A stretch of DNA of 64,000 bases from Roseobacter weihaiensis (GCF_020622345.1 NZ_JACNMO010000008.1:124001-188000), one strand, 5' to 3'. Shown: positions 41,722 to 50,679, counted from the first letter of the stretch. A program made the numbers and translations. The notes: a model not told the origin generated them from the sequence alone.

Positions 41722-44256
41722 ATGAACCAGTATCTTACCGAAGATCAACTGAAAGAAGCGCTTGATACCTGCGCGTCCGAACCGGTGCATATTCCCGGAA
41801 CGGTTCAGCCTTTCGCTTGTCTCGTTGCCTGCACGGCGGATCTTGGCGCGATTACCCATGCCAGTGAGAATTGCGAACACCTGCTGGGCCTCAACCTGGG
41901 TCAATTGCTGGGAAAAGACGTAGAGGAGGTGTTTGGAAGCAAGGTTTGCCACCAGTTGCGAAATGCAGCGTCGCGGCCTGAGATCAAGACAAAGCGGGTT
42001 TCATTGGGGGTAGAGCAGATCGGTGAAGCCGCTTTTGAACTGAATTGTTTTCGCAGCGCCGAGTACTTGGTGCTCGAAATCGAACCCTCGCTGGACGACA
42101 CGTTTGGCGGCGGCGACGCATTGGAAACAATGGGTTTTTTGCTCCCCAAGCTCCAGAACTGCAAGACCCAAGAAAGCCTTTTTGATGTAACGGTCGATTT
42201 GATCCGCCATGTGACCGGTTTTGATCGCGTGATGATTTATCGCTTCGATTTGGATTTCAATGGCGAGGTGATTACGGAGAAGCGGCGCAGCTCGATGCAG
42301 TCGTTTCTGGGGCTGCGCTTCCCGAACTGGGACATACCGCGTCAGGCGCGCGATATCATGAAAAAGATCCCGTTGCGCTTGATCAGCGATGTCAACCAGA
42401 CCCCGCAACGGCTGATGTCGGCAATACCCAATCCTCCGGCCCTGGATATCACGCTGGCAGCATCGCGTGGCGTTTCCGAAGTGCATATCGAATATCTCAA
42501 GAACATGGGCATCCAGTCTACGATGACCTTGAACATCAGCGTCGATGACAGGCTCTGGGGCATTATATCATTGCATCACCGCAGGCCCAAAGTCCTGGCC
42601 CCCAAACTGCGCGAATTGCTGGAAAGCTTTGTTCCCCTGTTTGCGTCCAAGGTCCTGTCATTGCGGCAAAAGGAAACGCTTGAGCGCATCCGAAAACTGG
42701 ATGCGATCGTCGTCAACAGCAACGACCGGAATAGCGATGCGGAGATCAGTCTCGCCGAGATTGCCCCACGCATCCTCAACGATATCAGCGCCCACGGCAT
42801 TGCGTCGATCAGCGCCCACAAGACATCCACGTTCGGTGCGGTGCCGGATGCGGCCGTCTTGCAAGAAATACTGGATTGGGCCCAAAAGCAGGATGGCGAT
42901 GTTGTCGCAACCGAGGCCCTGGGCCAGACCTTTTCAGAACCCCAAGGTTCTCTCAGAGGCTGTGCGGGGGCCTTGGTGGCCAAGGTGTCCAGCACCAAGG
43001 TCATCTGCGTCTTTCGCAACGAGACTGCGCGCGAGGTTGCTTGGGCAGGGAGCCCGGAAAAGCGCGCGGAAGTTGTGAGCGGCGCGCTCCGATTGTCCCC
43101 GCGCGGGTCATTTTCGACCTACCTGGAAAAGGTGCGAGGCACGAGCCAGGCCTGGTCCGAGGATGACATCCACTTTGCAAGACATGTGCGAACGCTCCTG
43201 CATGCGTCCGAAACCCAATTGCTGTTGAACAAAATGAACCGCCAGCAATCGCTGATGATTGACGAATTGAACCACCGCGTGCGGAACATTCTGGCGCTGG
43301 TGCGCTCCGTCTCCCGACAGGCGCGCCGGCGCTATGGATCGCTGAACAGCTATGCTGCTGCCATGGAAAGCCGGATCAGAGCACTTGCCGCCTCGCATGA
43401 GCTAAGTGCCGGGTCCTTGGTTGATCCCGTGTCCGTGCACAACCTGATTGAGCGGGAGTTTGAACCCTATGGCAGCACCGCAGGACGTCAGACTTTTATA
43501 CGTGGTCCGGACAGAAACCTTCGGGCTGACATCGCGCCGATTTTCTCGTTGGTCATACACGAATTGTCGACCAATGCCGCCAAATACGGTGCCTTGTCTG
43601 TCGACGCCGGCAAAATCGATATCAGACTGGAAACCGACCCGGAGGGCATGCGCATCACGTGGAAGGAGACTGGGGGTCCAAGCGTAGCGGTTCCAAACGA
43701 CACCGGCTTCGGCACCGCGATGATTGAACAGGCCTTTCCCCATGAGTTCGGAGGCACCGCCCAGTTAACCTTTGCACCAGATGGGGTGCTTGCTGAGTTT
43801 TTGATCCCCCAAAGCCATTTTGACGATGTTTCGCCGCCCAGCAGTCAACCCTTGAAGCCCCCCCTGGTCACGACAAAGGTCAAAGCATTTTCCGGAGCCA
43901 AACTCTCCGCGCCGGTTCTGCTCCTGGAGGATAACTTCATCATCGCACGCGAGATGAAGGACCAGCTCGTTGAATTTGGCGCGGCCGAGGTGGAAGTCTT
44001 TTCCAATGCAGCAGACGCCCTCGACTTTCTGACCCACGATGAGGTGTCACTGGGGGTGCTGGATATCAATCTTGGCCGGCAGCAAACAAGTGCCGAGGTC
44101 GCTCAACAGCTCGAAGACCTGAAAATCCCATTCATATTCGTTTCCGGATATAGTGAGCATTCTGAGATGCCGTTGAATTTTCCGAATGTGCCGTTGCTTA
44201 CCAAGCCGGTTTCAAATGATGAGTTGCAGAATCTTCTGGCATCCCTTTTTGATTGA
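41722..44256 (+). CDS. bphP: Bacteriophytochrome hybrid kinase (PAS-GAF-PHY-HWE kinase-REC)
   Basis: 844 residues. Cys17 in TCASEPVHIPG is the biliverdin-binding Cys ahead of the PAS domain. GAF has FPNWDIPRQARDI (the PASDIP region), followed by PHY (about 320-500). The kinase is HWE type with the phospho-His in IDELNHRVRNILALV and N box LVIHELSTNAAKYGAL. A C-terminal receiver (about 730-844; VLLLEDNFIIAREM, LGVLDINLG, LLTKPVS) makes it a hybrid. It senses red/far-red light. A start 30 bases further upstream is possible, but ATG 41722 gives the usual N-terminus. Confidence 0.92.
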   Translation: MNQYLTEDQLKEALDTCASEPVHIPGTVQPFACLVACTADLGAITHASENCEHLLGLNLGQLLGKDVEEVFGSKVCHQLRNAASRPEIKTKRVSLGVEQIGEAAFELNCFRSAEYLVLEIEPSLDDTFGGGDALETMGFLLPKLQNCKTQESLFDVTVDLIRHVTGFDRVMIYRFDLDFNGEVITEKRRSSMQSFLGLRFPNWDIPRQARDIMKKIPLRLISDVNQTPQRLMSAIPNPPALDITLAASRGVSEVHIEYLKNMGIQSTMTLNISVDDRLWGIISLHHRRPKVLAPKLRELLESFVPLFASKVLSLRQKETLERIRKLDAIVVNSNDRNSDAEISLAEIAPRILNDISAHGIASISAHKTSTFGAVPDAAVLQEILDWAQKQDGDVVATEALGQTFSEPQGSLRGCAGALVAKVSSTKVICVFRNETAREVAWAGSPEKRAEVVSGALRLSPRGSFSTYLEKVRGTSQAWSEDDIHFARHVRTLLHASETQLLLNKMNRQQSLMIDELNHRVRNILALVRSVSRQARRRYGSLNSYAAAMESRIRALAASHELSAGSLVDPVSVHNLIEREFEPYGSTAGRQTFIRGPDRNLRADIAPIFSLVIHELSTNAAKYGALSVDAGKIDIRLETDPEGMRITWKETGGPSVAVPNDTGFGTAMIEQAFPHEFGGTAQLTFAPDGVLAEFLIPQSHFDDVSPPSSQPLKPPLVTTKVKAFSGAKLSAPVLLLEDNFIIAREMKDQLVEFGAAEVEVFSNAADALDFLTHDEVSLGVLDINLGRQQTSAEVAQQLEDLKIPFIFVSGYSEHSEMPLNFPNVPLLTKPVSNDELQNLLASLFD

Positions 44257-44560
44257 AGCGCGGGTCCAGCACCAGTTTGTGACGCTTTCAGTGCTGTTCT
44301 GAAGCATTTTTGACGGTCCTGGTTCTGGTCAGGACGATCCTGCGGTGCTCCTGCTCAACTCGATCACACTTGGCATTTGCATCTTACGGCTCAGAATTGA
44401 AACTGTTGAAGTATTTCTTTGAACGCCCTGACGGTCAAGCCATTGGCAATCGACTGCATTACCCTTCAAAAACAAATGCTTATCCCTCGGAAAACCATCT
44501 TATCTTCGGCCTTCAGAGAAGCCAAGACAACAGCACCACGTAGAAGCGGCCCGTTTTGAG
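44257..44560. other. Gap after bphP
   Basis: About 300 bases with no recognised gene. The open frame at 44310-44543 has no ribosome site and odd composition. It probably contains the promoter for the YbdK gene leader. Confidence 0.35.
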
Positions 44561-44564
44561 AAAC

Positions 44565-44656
44565 TGCCCCGCAGCGCCTGGTGGATCGGTCAAGGTCCGG
44601 TCTGCGCCGTCCTTACCGACGGCCGCGAGCCACCAGGTGAACTCCGATCCGGGGTA
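44565..44656 (+). ncRNA. Candidate structured leader RNA before the YbdK gene
   Basis: A nested fold can be drawn: outer TGCCCC (44565-44570) with GGGGTA (44651-44656), a 10-bp stem CGCCTGGTGG (44575-44584) with CCACCAGGTG (44630-44639), and inside it CCGTC/GACGG (44607-44622) with a CTTACC loop. It ends 154 bases before the chosen start. I do not recognise a known riboswitch class (guanidine, SAH, cobalamin and FMN cores are absent). It could be a regulatory leader or a chance fold. Confidence 0.35.
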
Positions 44657-44810
44657 AAACCATGCCCGGATGCCGCGCGATTATTCCTATGCCCTGTCCA
44701 AACCGGTCCGCCAATACTGGTGTTGCACCGCCAATGATCCTGCTTATCGTGAAAGCGAGAGACTGCAGGGCCTCTTGCCGGGCGCGCATCAACCTTTCGG
44801 AGACAGATTT

Positions 44811-45944
44811 ATGGAACATCGTGAGCCGTCATTTACCCTAGGGGTTGAGGAAGAATACCTTCTGGTAGATGCCGAAACGCTCGAACTTGTCGAGGTTCCT
44901 GAACCGCTGATGAAGGAATGTCTTGCGCATCTGGGCAAGAGTGTCAGCCCAGAGTTCTTGAGATGTCAGATCGAGGTCGGGACCGGTGTTTGCGATACTG
45001 TCGCGGACGCACGCGCAGATCTGTCGAACCTTCGGCGAACGGTCAAAGAGCTGTGCAACGGCTACGGCATGACGCCCATTGCGGCATCCACGCATCCGTT
45101 TTCAATGTGGCAAGAACAGGAATTTACCGACAAGGAACGGTACCGGGATTTGGAAAGGGATCTTGCTGGGGTCGCCCGTCGGATGTTGATCTGTGGAATG
45201 CATGTTCACGTCGGAATTGAGGATGATGAACTGCGCATCCAACTGATGAATCAATTCAGATATTTCCTGCCTCATCTGCTGGCACTATCTACATCCTCGC
45301 CGTTCTGGGAAGGGCGGGAAACCGGGCTGCATTCCTACCGGCTGACTGTCTTTGACAATCTGCCACGCACCGGGCTGCCGCCTTCCTTCACCAGCTTTGC
45401 CGAATACCAACGCGCCGTTCAGACCATCATAGATACCAAGGCAATCGAAGATTCGACGAAGATCTGGTGGGATCTGCGACCCTCCGCCCGGTTCCCGACG
45501 CTGGAATCACGCATATGCGACGTCATGCCAAAGCTGGACGAAGCGCTCGCAATCGTGGCCCTGACCCAAAGCCTGATGAAGATGCTCTATACGCTTCAGC
45601 AACAGAATAAGCAGTGGCGACATTTCGACAATTTCTTGATCGCCGAAAACAGATGGCGCGCGCAACGCTACGGCTTGCAAGGAGGCTTGATCGACTTTGG
45701 TACCGGCAAGGTTTCGCCCCCCGAAGAGATGCTGGTCGAGTTGATCACGCTGGCTGAACCGCATGCCAAAGACCTGAAGTGCGATGATGAGCTTGGTCGC
45801 CTGCGCAACATGTTGAGCAATGGTACAAGTTCCCAACGCCAAGTGGCTACCTACAACAATGCGATCAAGGTCGGCGAAAGCCAAGACATCGCTTTGAAAA
45901 AGGTCGTGGCGTCCCTGGTTTCGGAATTTGACGCAGATATTTAA
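44811..45944 (+). CDS. YbdK-type carboxylate-amine ligase (glutamate-cysteine ligase 2 family)
   Basis: 377 residues from ATG 44811, with GGAGA 8 bases upstream; YbdK proteins are about 370. SFTLGVEEEYLLVDAETLEL is the family start, with EVGTGVCDTVADAR, MHVHVGIED and STKIWWDLRPSARFPTLESRICD further on. Family members join glutamate and cysteine or related amine substrates with ATP; the substrate here is not predictable. An in-frame start at 44670 would translate part of the leader and is not homologous. Confidence 0.88.
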   Translation: MEHREPSFTLGVEEEYLLVDAETLELVEVPEPLMKECLAHLGKSVSPEFLRCQIEVGTGVCDTVADARADLSNLRRTVKELCNGYGMTPIAASTHPFSMWQEQEFTDKERYRDLERDLAGVARRMLICGMHVHVGIEDDELRIQLMNQFRYFLPHLLALSTSSPFWEGRETGLHSYRLTVFDNLPRTGLPPSFTSFAEYQRAVQTIIDTKAIEDSTKIWWDLRPSARFPTLESRICDVMPKLDEALAIVALTQSLMKMLYTLQQQNKQWRHFDNFLIAENRWRAQRYGLQGGLIDFGTGKVSPPEEMLVELITLAEPHAKDLKCDDELGRLRNMLSNGTSSQRQVATYNNAIKVGESQDIALKKVVASLVSEFDADI

Positions 45945-46245
45945 GCAAAATTCGTGGCAATCGGGAGCAGCTGGTCGGAAGCGCGAATGTCGAGGTGAGA
46001 GTCTTCCAGCTCGTCGCCTGCTCGGATGATCTCGGCCGCACGTATGAAGTCCGCTTCTGACGGCTCATAGCCTGCCGCTCTGATGGTCTGCTCTAAATCG
46101 GCATTCAATCTCAAGCTGTTTCGCTTGTCGATCAAGCGCTGCACAGTCGTTTTTTTTGAGCCAGTTCGGTGGTCAACTCAGAAATCTGCGTCTGAAGGTC
46201 CCCGAGTTCCGCTTTCTGTAGTGCCAGCTCCTCCTGATCCGAGGC
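45941..46245 (-). pseudogene. Remnant coding sequence, frame broken at an A8 tract
   Basis: On the minus strand a coiled-coil-like stretch (EELALQKAELGDLQTQISEL) is open to the run of eight A residues at 46150-46157, where the frame shifts. The continuation (VQRLIDKRNSLRLNADLEQT, then AAEIIRAGDELEDSH) lies in another frame and ends at 45941. One extra A would rejoin them. The sequence follows directly on the broken integrase, suggesting a deletion junction. Alternatively 45941-46144 is a small gene of 67 residues with a GTG start. Confidence 0.5.
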
Positions 46246-46931
46246 AACTCGGCATAGAATGCGGGAACATCCCTCCAGTGCATTGCCTTGTGGTGTTGTA
46301 CCTTTTGTTTGACCTGCGGCAGCACACGAGCATCGCGGATTGTTGTGACTGGGTTCTCGCCGTCGCGAAAGCCTTTAGACTTTGCAACATCCAGTACCGC
46401 CTTGCTCCGCTGCGCCAATCGTTTGGCGGTCTCATGCTTCTCCGTCCACACAGGGAGCAGCACCTGCAGCACCTCGGGTTGACCGACTTCTGAGACCGGC
46501 AAGCGACCTATTTTCGGGAAAGCATAATTGGCGAGCGTGTTGATCCAATGCTGGCCGTGCTTAGGGTTCTTCCACGTCGGCAAGCGTTCAATGTGGACCT
46601 GACGCGCGATCTCTTCGAAGCATGGAATTTCTTGCCGCGTGTTGTAACGTGGATTTACACCCTGCTTTGCCATGCGTCTGTACTCAAGCGCCCGGTCTCG
46701 AGCTTGGTTTAGTGTGACGATGTCAGCGCCGCCCAGACCAAAGTCGGTGCGAAGCGGCTTGTCTTGCCCGTTGCGCTGCCCCTTGACGGTCACCCGCACA
46801 ATCCAGCGTCTTGCGCCGGATGGATCGACAACAAGGTACAGACCATTGCCATCGCCGTGCCGTCCGAGACCGAGCGTTCGGACCAGATTTTTCGTTAGCT
46901 TTCCACTAGTGAAGAGCCATTGAAGTACCAC
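46246..46931 (-). pseudogene. Truncated tyrosine integrase at tRNA-Ser
   Basis: The N-terminal and core-binding parts of a P4-type integrase: KLTKNLVRTLGLGRHGDGNG, GLYLVVDPSGARRWIVRV, then FEEIARQVHIERLPTWKNP and HHKAMHWRDVPAFYAEL. It breaks off at about 46246, before any of the catalytic Arg, His and Tyr, and runs into an unrelated frame. GTG 46931 is the most likely original start. It begins 137 bases from the tRNA-Ser 3' end and points away, the usual arrangement for an integrase next to its attachment tRNA. No second copy of the tRNA-Ser 3' end was noticed in the window. Confidence 0.82.
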
Positions 46932-47011
46932 ATTTTCTACCACGCAATGAACACAACCAAGTGTAATCGAAGACAAACGGAAGGCAACATCGAAAGAAAA
47001 TATCTCATAGT

Positions 47012-47032
47012 AAACAACCCCGTAAGGGGTTG
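47012..47032 (-). terminator. Terminator after tRNA-Ser
   Basis: On the minus strand CAACCCC-TTAC-GGGGTTG followed by TTT, 36 bases beyond the tRNA 3' end. Confidence 0.75.
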
Positions 47033-47067
47033 AGTGTATACCAACAAAACTGAATGAAATTGGTGGG

Positions 47068-47157
47068 TGGCGGAGACGAAGGGATTCGAACCCTCGAGAC
47101 CCTTCCGGGCCTACTCCCTTAGCAGGGGAGCGCCTTCGACCACTCGGCCACGTCTCC
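47068..47157 (-). tRNA. tRNA-Ser (GCT)
   Basis: 90 bases with encoded CCA; acceptor GGAGACG/CGTCTCC, a long variable arm (AGGCCCGGAAGGGTCT) typical of serine tRNAs, and anticodon loop CTGCTAA (GCT). It is the likely integration site of the element whose integrase remnant lies just downstream. Confidence 0.96.
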
Positions 47158-47263
47158 ATCGGCGGGTCTACCGCCCGCCTTGTGCGATGACAAGCCCAAA
47201 TCACGGACCGCTCAAAATTCACAGTAGATTCCCAATTCCCAGGCGTGGCTGCCAAGGGGCGTC

Positions 47264-48181
47264 TCAATAGGTGAGCAACAAACGGTCATGCACCTGCTCA
47301 CCTTCAAGCGTCCGCCCCCCCATCTGGAACCGTCGCAGCATGGACTTGCCGGTATTCACCCTGATTTCGCGCGCAAAGAGGTTTTGCGGAATGTCCAAGG
47401 CGCAATGATACGCACCGGATTTCTTGGTGCCGTCGATGCTGAGCGCCACCTGCACACCGCGCGCCTTGCAGCGGGCGACCGTGTCGAAAAGCTCTGCCAG
47501 ATCGAATGACTGGGCCCCGTAGAGAATGGTCTGCGAGTCGGCATAAGGCGGGTCGCAGTAAATCAGGTCCCCGGCCCGTGCAGCGGCCATGGTCTGCTTG
47601 TAGTCGGCACAGTGAAACGCGGCCCCCTGCAGACGCCGGTGCCAGATATCGACCCGCTTTGCAAAAGACGCAGGGCTGATCGGATGATGCGCGCCGCATG
47701 GGGTGGACATGAATCCGTCTTTCCTGCGAAATCGGACCACACCACCGTAGCAGGCGCGGCTTAGAAACAGGAAATCAGCCCCGTTCGGTGAAGCGTTGTA
47801 CCGCGTTTTGATCTGTTCGTACTGGGAAACCCGATCCCCGTCAGAGTAGGCATGAAAACGTGTCTCGTACCAGCTTTTCAACAGATCGGGATCACTTCCA
47901 AGTGCTGTCCAGATATCAACGAGAGGGGCAAAGACATCTGCGCCAATAGCCTGTTTCGGTGCCAGCGTCGCCATGACGGCCCCCGAACCCAGAAACGGCT
48001 CGTAATAGGTCCCGAAATCTGCCGGAAAATACGCAATGATTTCATGGGCAAACTTTTGTTTGTTCCCGACCCATTTCAGAAGCTGCGTCTTGAACGGTGG
48101 AACGCTGATCCCAAAGCCTTCCGGCGCGCGACTTTCCGGGTCCGGAGGAACATCCGTTGGGAGCTCTGTATTTTGTTTCAC
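47264..48181 (-). CDS. Dam-family DNA adenine methyltransferase
   Basis: 305 residues from GTG 48181; upstream starts are possible and AGGAGG lies 13 bases before this one. AdoMet-binding motifs: FKTQLLKWVGNKQKF at the N-terminus and YYEPFLGSGAVMA; catalytic DPPYADSQ (about 195). The GNKxK and FxGxG layout is that of Dam/MboI-type N6-adenine methylases. No restriction enzyme is adjacent, so it is an orphan methylase, possibly part of the decayed tRNA-Ser island. The target (often GATC) is inferred from the family only. Confidence 0.87.
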   Translation of the reverse strand: MKQNTELPTDVPPDPESRAPEGFGISVPPFKTQLLKWVGNKQKFAHEIIAYFPADFGTYYEPFLGSGAVMATLAPKQAIGADVFAPLVDIWTALGSDPDLLKSWYETRFHAYSDGDRVSQYEQIKTRYNASPNGADFLFLSRACYGGVVRFRRKDGFMSTPCGAHHPISPASFAKRVDIWHRRLQGAAFHCADYKQTMAAARAGDLIYCDPPYADSQTILYGAQSFDLAELFDTVARCKARGVQVALSIDGTKKSGAYHCALDIPQNLFAREIRVNTGKSMLRRFQMGGRTLEGEQVHDRLLLTY

Positions 48182-48514
48182 ACGATGCGCTGTACCCTCC
48201 TGGACACCCAAGAACGGATGAGACGCGATAAACAGGCAATTGGCAATCTTGTTCCACACATTGTGGCGCTCTTTTTCGGCGCTGGTTCGGCATATGATGG
48301 AAGCGCGACAAACAGGTCCCCTGCTCGCCGGGATCGGACCGGCGGAAAACACGCCCTGCCGCAGAGCACTTGCACAGGGTTGCTCCTCAAGGTGACATGA
48401 TCGAAGAGGCCCGCAAGGCGATCATCTGCGCGGTATCTCTGTCACAGCTCCCGAGCTTACTGAAGCCCGCCCCCATGCCCAATGCGCCACACCGAACGGG
48501 CCCGGCTTTTGACA
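48182..48514. other. Gap between methylase and the two-gene unit
   Basis: About 330 bases. The right part ends at the stop of the 118-residue gene. A short plus-strand frame of about 48 codons starts near 48397 after AAGGTGA, but shows no recognisable protein feature. Confidence 0.35.
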
Positions 48515-48871
48515 TCATCCCTCAACGGGCGCGATGGCGCTGATGTCAACAAAACCATAAAGGGGCGTTCTCATGGCAACCGCGCTGTCTTCAGCCGCCA
48601 GCGGCGCGACTAGCTTACCTGTCACCATCACCCGCTGACCGTTCAGCCTGCGGCCTTCATCCACCGGGCGGTCGAAAAGGTCGACAACAGCCCCATCCTC
48701 CACCGCCAGCAGTACGACGCAGCCTGCGGGTACGGTATTGCCATGCTCATCAGTGACAAGCATCTTATGTGCGGGATTGAACTCTGCCTTATAGGTGCCT
48801 GACACACGCACGACGTCTCCTACGTACTTGGCAAGGTCCGACAGGGCAACGAGAGGTGGATCAACGCTCAT
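48515..48871 (-). CDS. Small protein, possible OB-fold, partner of the effector-like gene
   Basis: 118 residues. Beta-rich sequence (YVGDVVRVSGTYKAEF, then RRLNGQRVMVTGKLVAPL) suggestive of an OB-like barrel. No family named. The start overlaps the stop of the 419-residue gene as ATGA, so the two are translated together. In an effector operon this place is often taken by an immunity or chaperone gene; here that is only an inference. Confidence 0.65.
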   Translation of the reverse strand: MSVDPPLVALSDLAKYVGDVVRVSGTYKAEFNPAHKMLVTDEHGNTVPAGCVVLLAVEDGAVVDLFDRPVDEGRRLNGQRVMVTGKLVAPLAAEDSAVAMRTPLYGFVDISAIAPVEG

Positions 48872-50127
48872 GCCTTGGCGTGGAAAGTTGTGGCGCGGTT
48901 GCCATGGGTGCCACTCTCAAGATGCTCATCATGGAACGTCTGACCCTCGTCCTGACCATACATCTGGAACGTCCAATCCCGGTCGATGTACTCGCTCCCG
49001 TACTTCCTGAGCCTGGCGATTTCTTTTTTTCGTGCATTACCCTTGAGGTCTTTTCTCGCTTTTTGAATGGCCTTACTCATATCAACCGCGTATCCTTCAA
49101 GAGTGATGTTTTCATCGCCATCCTTGGCAACCACGCCGGCCCAGTGGAAATTCCACGTAAAACCGTTTGCCGTGTAACCGGGCATCTTGCTTTCGGTGAC
49201 CATCGTATAGGCATCCCCGATATCGGGGTTTGCAAAGCGATTGATCCCCACATGCTTGTCGAATGCGGCGCGCCCCTCTTCACTCAAGGCCATGTACATC
49301 CTACGCGCATGATCCGCGCTCCTGGGAGTGATGAAAACAGTTTTTCCGAAAAGTTTGTGTGGAAGCCAGTAGTAATGCACACCCCTTTTCATAAACCCTT
49401 CTTTTGCATCGCTCCCAAAGAAGGCTTTAATGGCTTTAGGGTAGAGGTCGTCAGAATAGTCTTTCGGGTTGGAAGAGGCTTTGCTGTCGCCAATCGCTGT
49501 CTTGGCTTTTGGAGCTTCCCCGGTGCCCTCTACCCCCATAACGGTGCGGGCGGCACGACCGCAATCGGTCCAGAGCGCCAAGAGATCACTGTCCGTGACA
49601 CCAGCATTATCAGCAAGCGTACCAGCGTTTATCCCTTTGATTTTTTTGGTTTGCTCGGGGTCAGCGTCCGTTACGGCTTGCTCGCGCAGGTATGGCACAG
49701 CATAAGCGACCGTGTGAGCGCCATACTCAAAACTGTCGCCGGACTGCCTCAGCCCAATCGCCGAGGATGCCGCGAGCAACTTGTCGTCCCCATCCTTGAT
49801 GATGTCAGGTGTCGCAAACAAATCCTTTCCGCCTTTGCCACTGTCCTGAAGCACCGCCGATTTCCAGGACCCGCTGACCCGCGCGACTTTACCATCCGAA
49901 TTCGGAGGCGAGATCCGGTAGGCCTGCAAGACCGGCCCGGATCTCATCGTGCTTTGAACGCTCTTGTCGGCGACGCGCTGCAACGCGCCCAGCCTGCCGA
50001 CCTGCGCGCTCGCGTCCGCGGCACGCTGCAGCGCAGTTGCGGGACGACCAACTGCCTGAGAGCCCGGCTGTGTCCGGCGGCCAACAATGAGATTGCGCGC
50101 GCGGCGCCTTTCGGATCTGCAACTCAT
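48868..50127 (-). CDS. Effector-like protein with LQR/ADxS repeats (eCIS-associated type)
   Basis: 419 residues from ATG 50127 (MSCRSERRRARNLIVG); further ATGs upstream are possible. After a basic N-terminus, ATALQRAADASAQVGRLGAL and LQRVADKS form two copies of a short repeat that I associate with proteins linked to extracellular contractile injection systems, ending in VLQAYRI. The rest (about 75-419) is a mixed domain (GVHYYWLPHKLFGKTVFITP, then YTANGFTWNFHWAGVVAKDG) that I cannot assign; it may be the toxic or enzymatic part. No sheath, tube or baseplate genes lie in this window. Confidence 0.65.
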   Translation of the reverse strand: MSCRSERRRARNLIVGRRTQPGSQAVGRPATALQRAADASAQVGRLGALQRVADKSVQSTMRSGPVLQAYRISPPNSDGKVARVSGSWKSAVLQDSGKGGKDLFATPDIIKDGDDKLLAASSAIGLRQSGDSFEYGAHTVAYAVPYLREQAVTDADPEQTKKIKGINAGTLADNAGVTDSDLLALWTDCGRAARTVMGVEGTGEAPKAKTAIGDSKASSNPKDYSDDLYPKAIKAFFGSDAKEGFMKRGVHYYWLPHKLFGKTVFITPRSADHARRMYMALSEEGRAAFDKHVGINRFANPDIGDAYTMVTESKMPGYTANGFTWNFHWAGVVAKDGDENITLEGYAVDMSKAIQKARKDLKGNARKKEIARLRKYGSEYIDRDWTFQMYGQDEGQTFHDEHLESGTHGNRATTFHAKA

Positions 50128-50304
50128 ACGAGTATCATAGCCATACCACCCCGATGCCAACAAGTATTCTTTCATCCGGTCACTGGGGCCCGGATGACCA
50201 AGCCGCCTTGTGTTCGTCGTAGACTGATCTTTGAGGCGATTGGGAGAAACGGATGCCCATTGAAGGCGATGCTGCCCTGATGGCCCCGATGTAATCCGGG
50301 GCAA

Positions 50305-50578
50305 TCGCGGTCAGGTTCTCAACCCTGCCGAGGGGCACCGATTGACGATCTGCTCACCATTCCACGACCTGTTTGACCGTTATTCAAATCCTCTCCCTGA
50401 AAGCCCTGCGCCAACAGCAAACCCACCCCTTCATTTGCGTTAATTTCTCCCAAAGCCCATTAAACGAAAGGAAGTGACCAAATTTTCTGCTTCAGAGACA
50501 TAAATTTTGCTACTTTGGGTGTTGACGCCCTTCTCTCCCCCCCATAATCTCCGCCGGGCATGAAGGAGCCAACGGGCC
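50305..50578 (+). promoter_or_regulatory. Promoter region of the ilv operon
   Basis: Noncoding stretch upstream of the leader peptide. It contains no long open frame with a ribosome site. The promoter should lie in the A+T-rich part near 50440-50520. Confidence 0.5.
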
Positions 50579-50626
50579 ATGACAGAACTAGTCGTCATTG
50601 TGGGAACCAAGCGCATGGGCCGGTAA
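50579..50626 (+). CDS. ilvB leader peptide
   Basis: Fifteen codons encoding MTELVVIVGTKRMGR, with five consecutive Leu/Val/Ile codons (LVVIV). AAGGAG lies 10 bases before the ATG. A ribosome stalled on these codons when branched-chain aminoacyl-tRNA is scarce would change folding of the following RNA, which includes an intrinsic terminator. Too short for normal gene finding. Confidence 0.88.
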   Translation: MTELVVIVGTKRMGR

Positions 50627-50653
50627 CGGTAGACCATAGTCTGACCCATGCGC
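50611..50653 (+). promoter_or_regulatory. Attenuator switch stem
   Basis: GCGCATGGG (50611-50619), inside the end of the leader peptide gene, pairs exactly with CCCATGCGC (50645-50653). The right arm shares two bases with the terminator stem, so the two structures compete at their edge. A ribosome waiting at LVVIV leaves 50611 onward free to form this stem. Confidence 0.6.
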
Positions 50654-50679
50654 CCCCGCCAAAGTCGGGGGCTTTTTTT
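50652..50679 (+). terminator. Attenuator terminator of the ilv operon
   Basis: GCCCCCG (50652-50658) with CGGGGGC (50666-50672), followed by seven T residues, 50 bases before ilvB. Confidence 0.9.

Noticed and set aside
44565-44656. Signal recognition particle RNA or a known riboswitch
   Set aside because: GGTCAAGGTCCGG loosely recalls the SRP RNA loop, but GGAAGCAGC is missing; no core of the cobalamin, FMN, TPP, SAH or guanidine-I classes is present.
44670-44810. N-terminal extension of the YbdK protein
   Set aside because: The extra 47 residues are not homologous to the family, and the ATG at 44811 has a good ribosome site and the family N-terminus.
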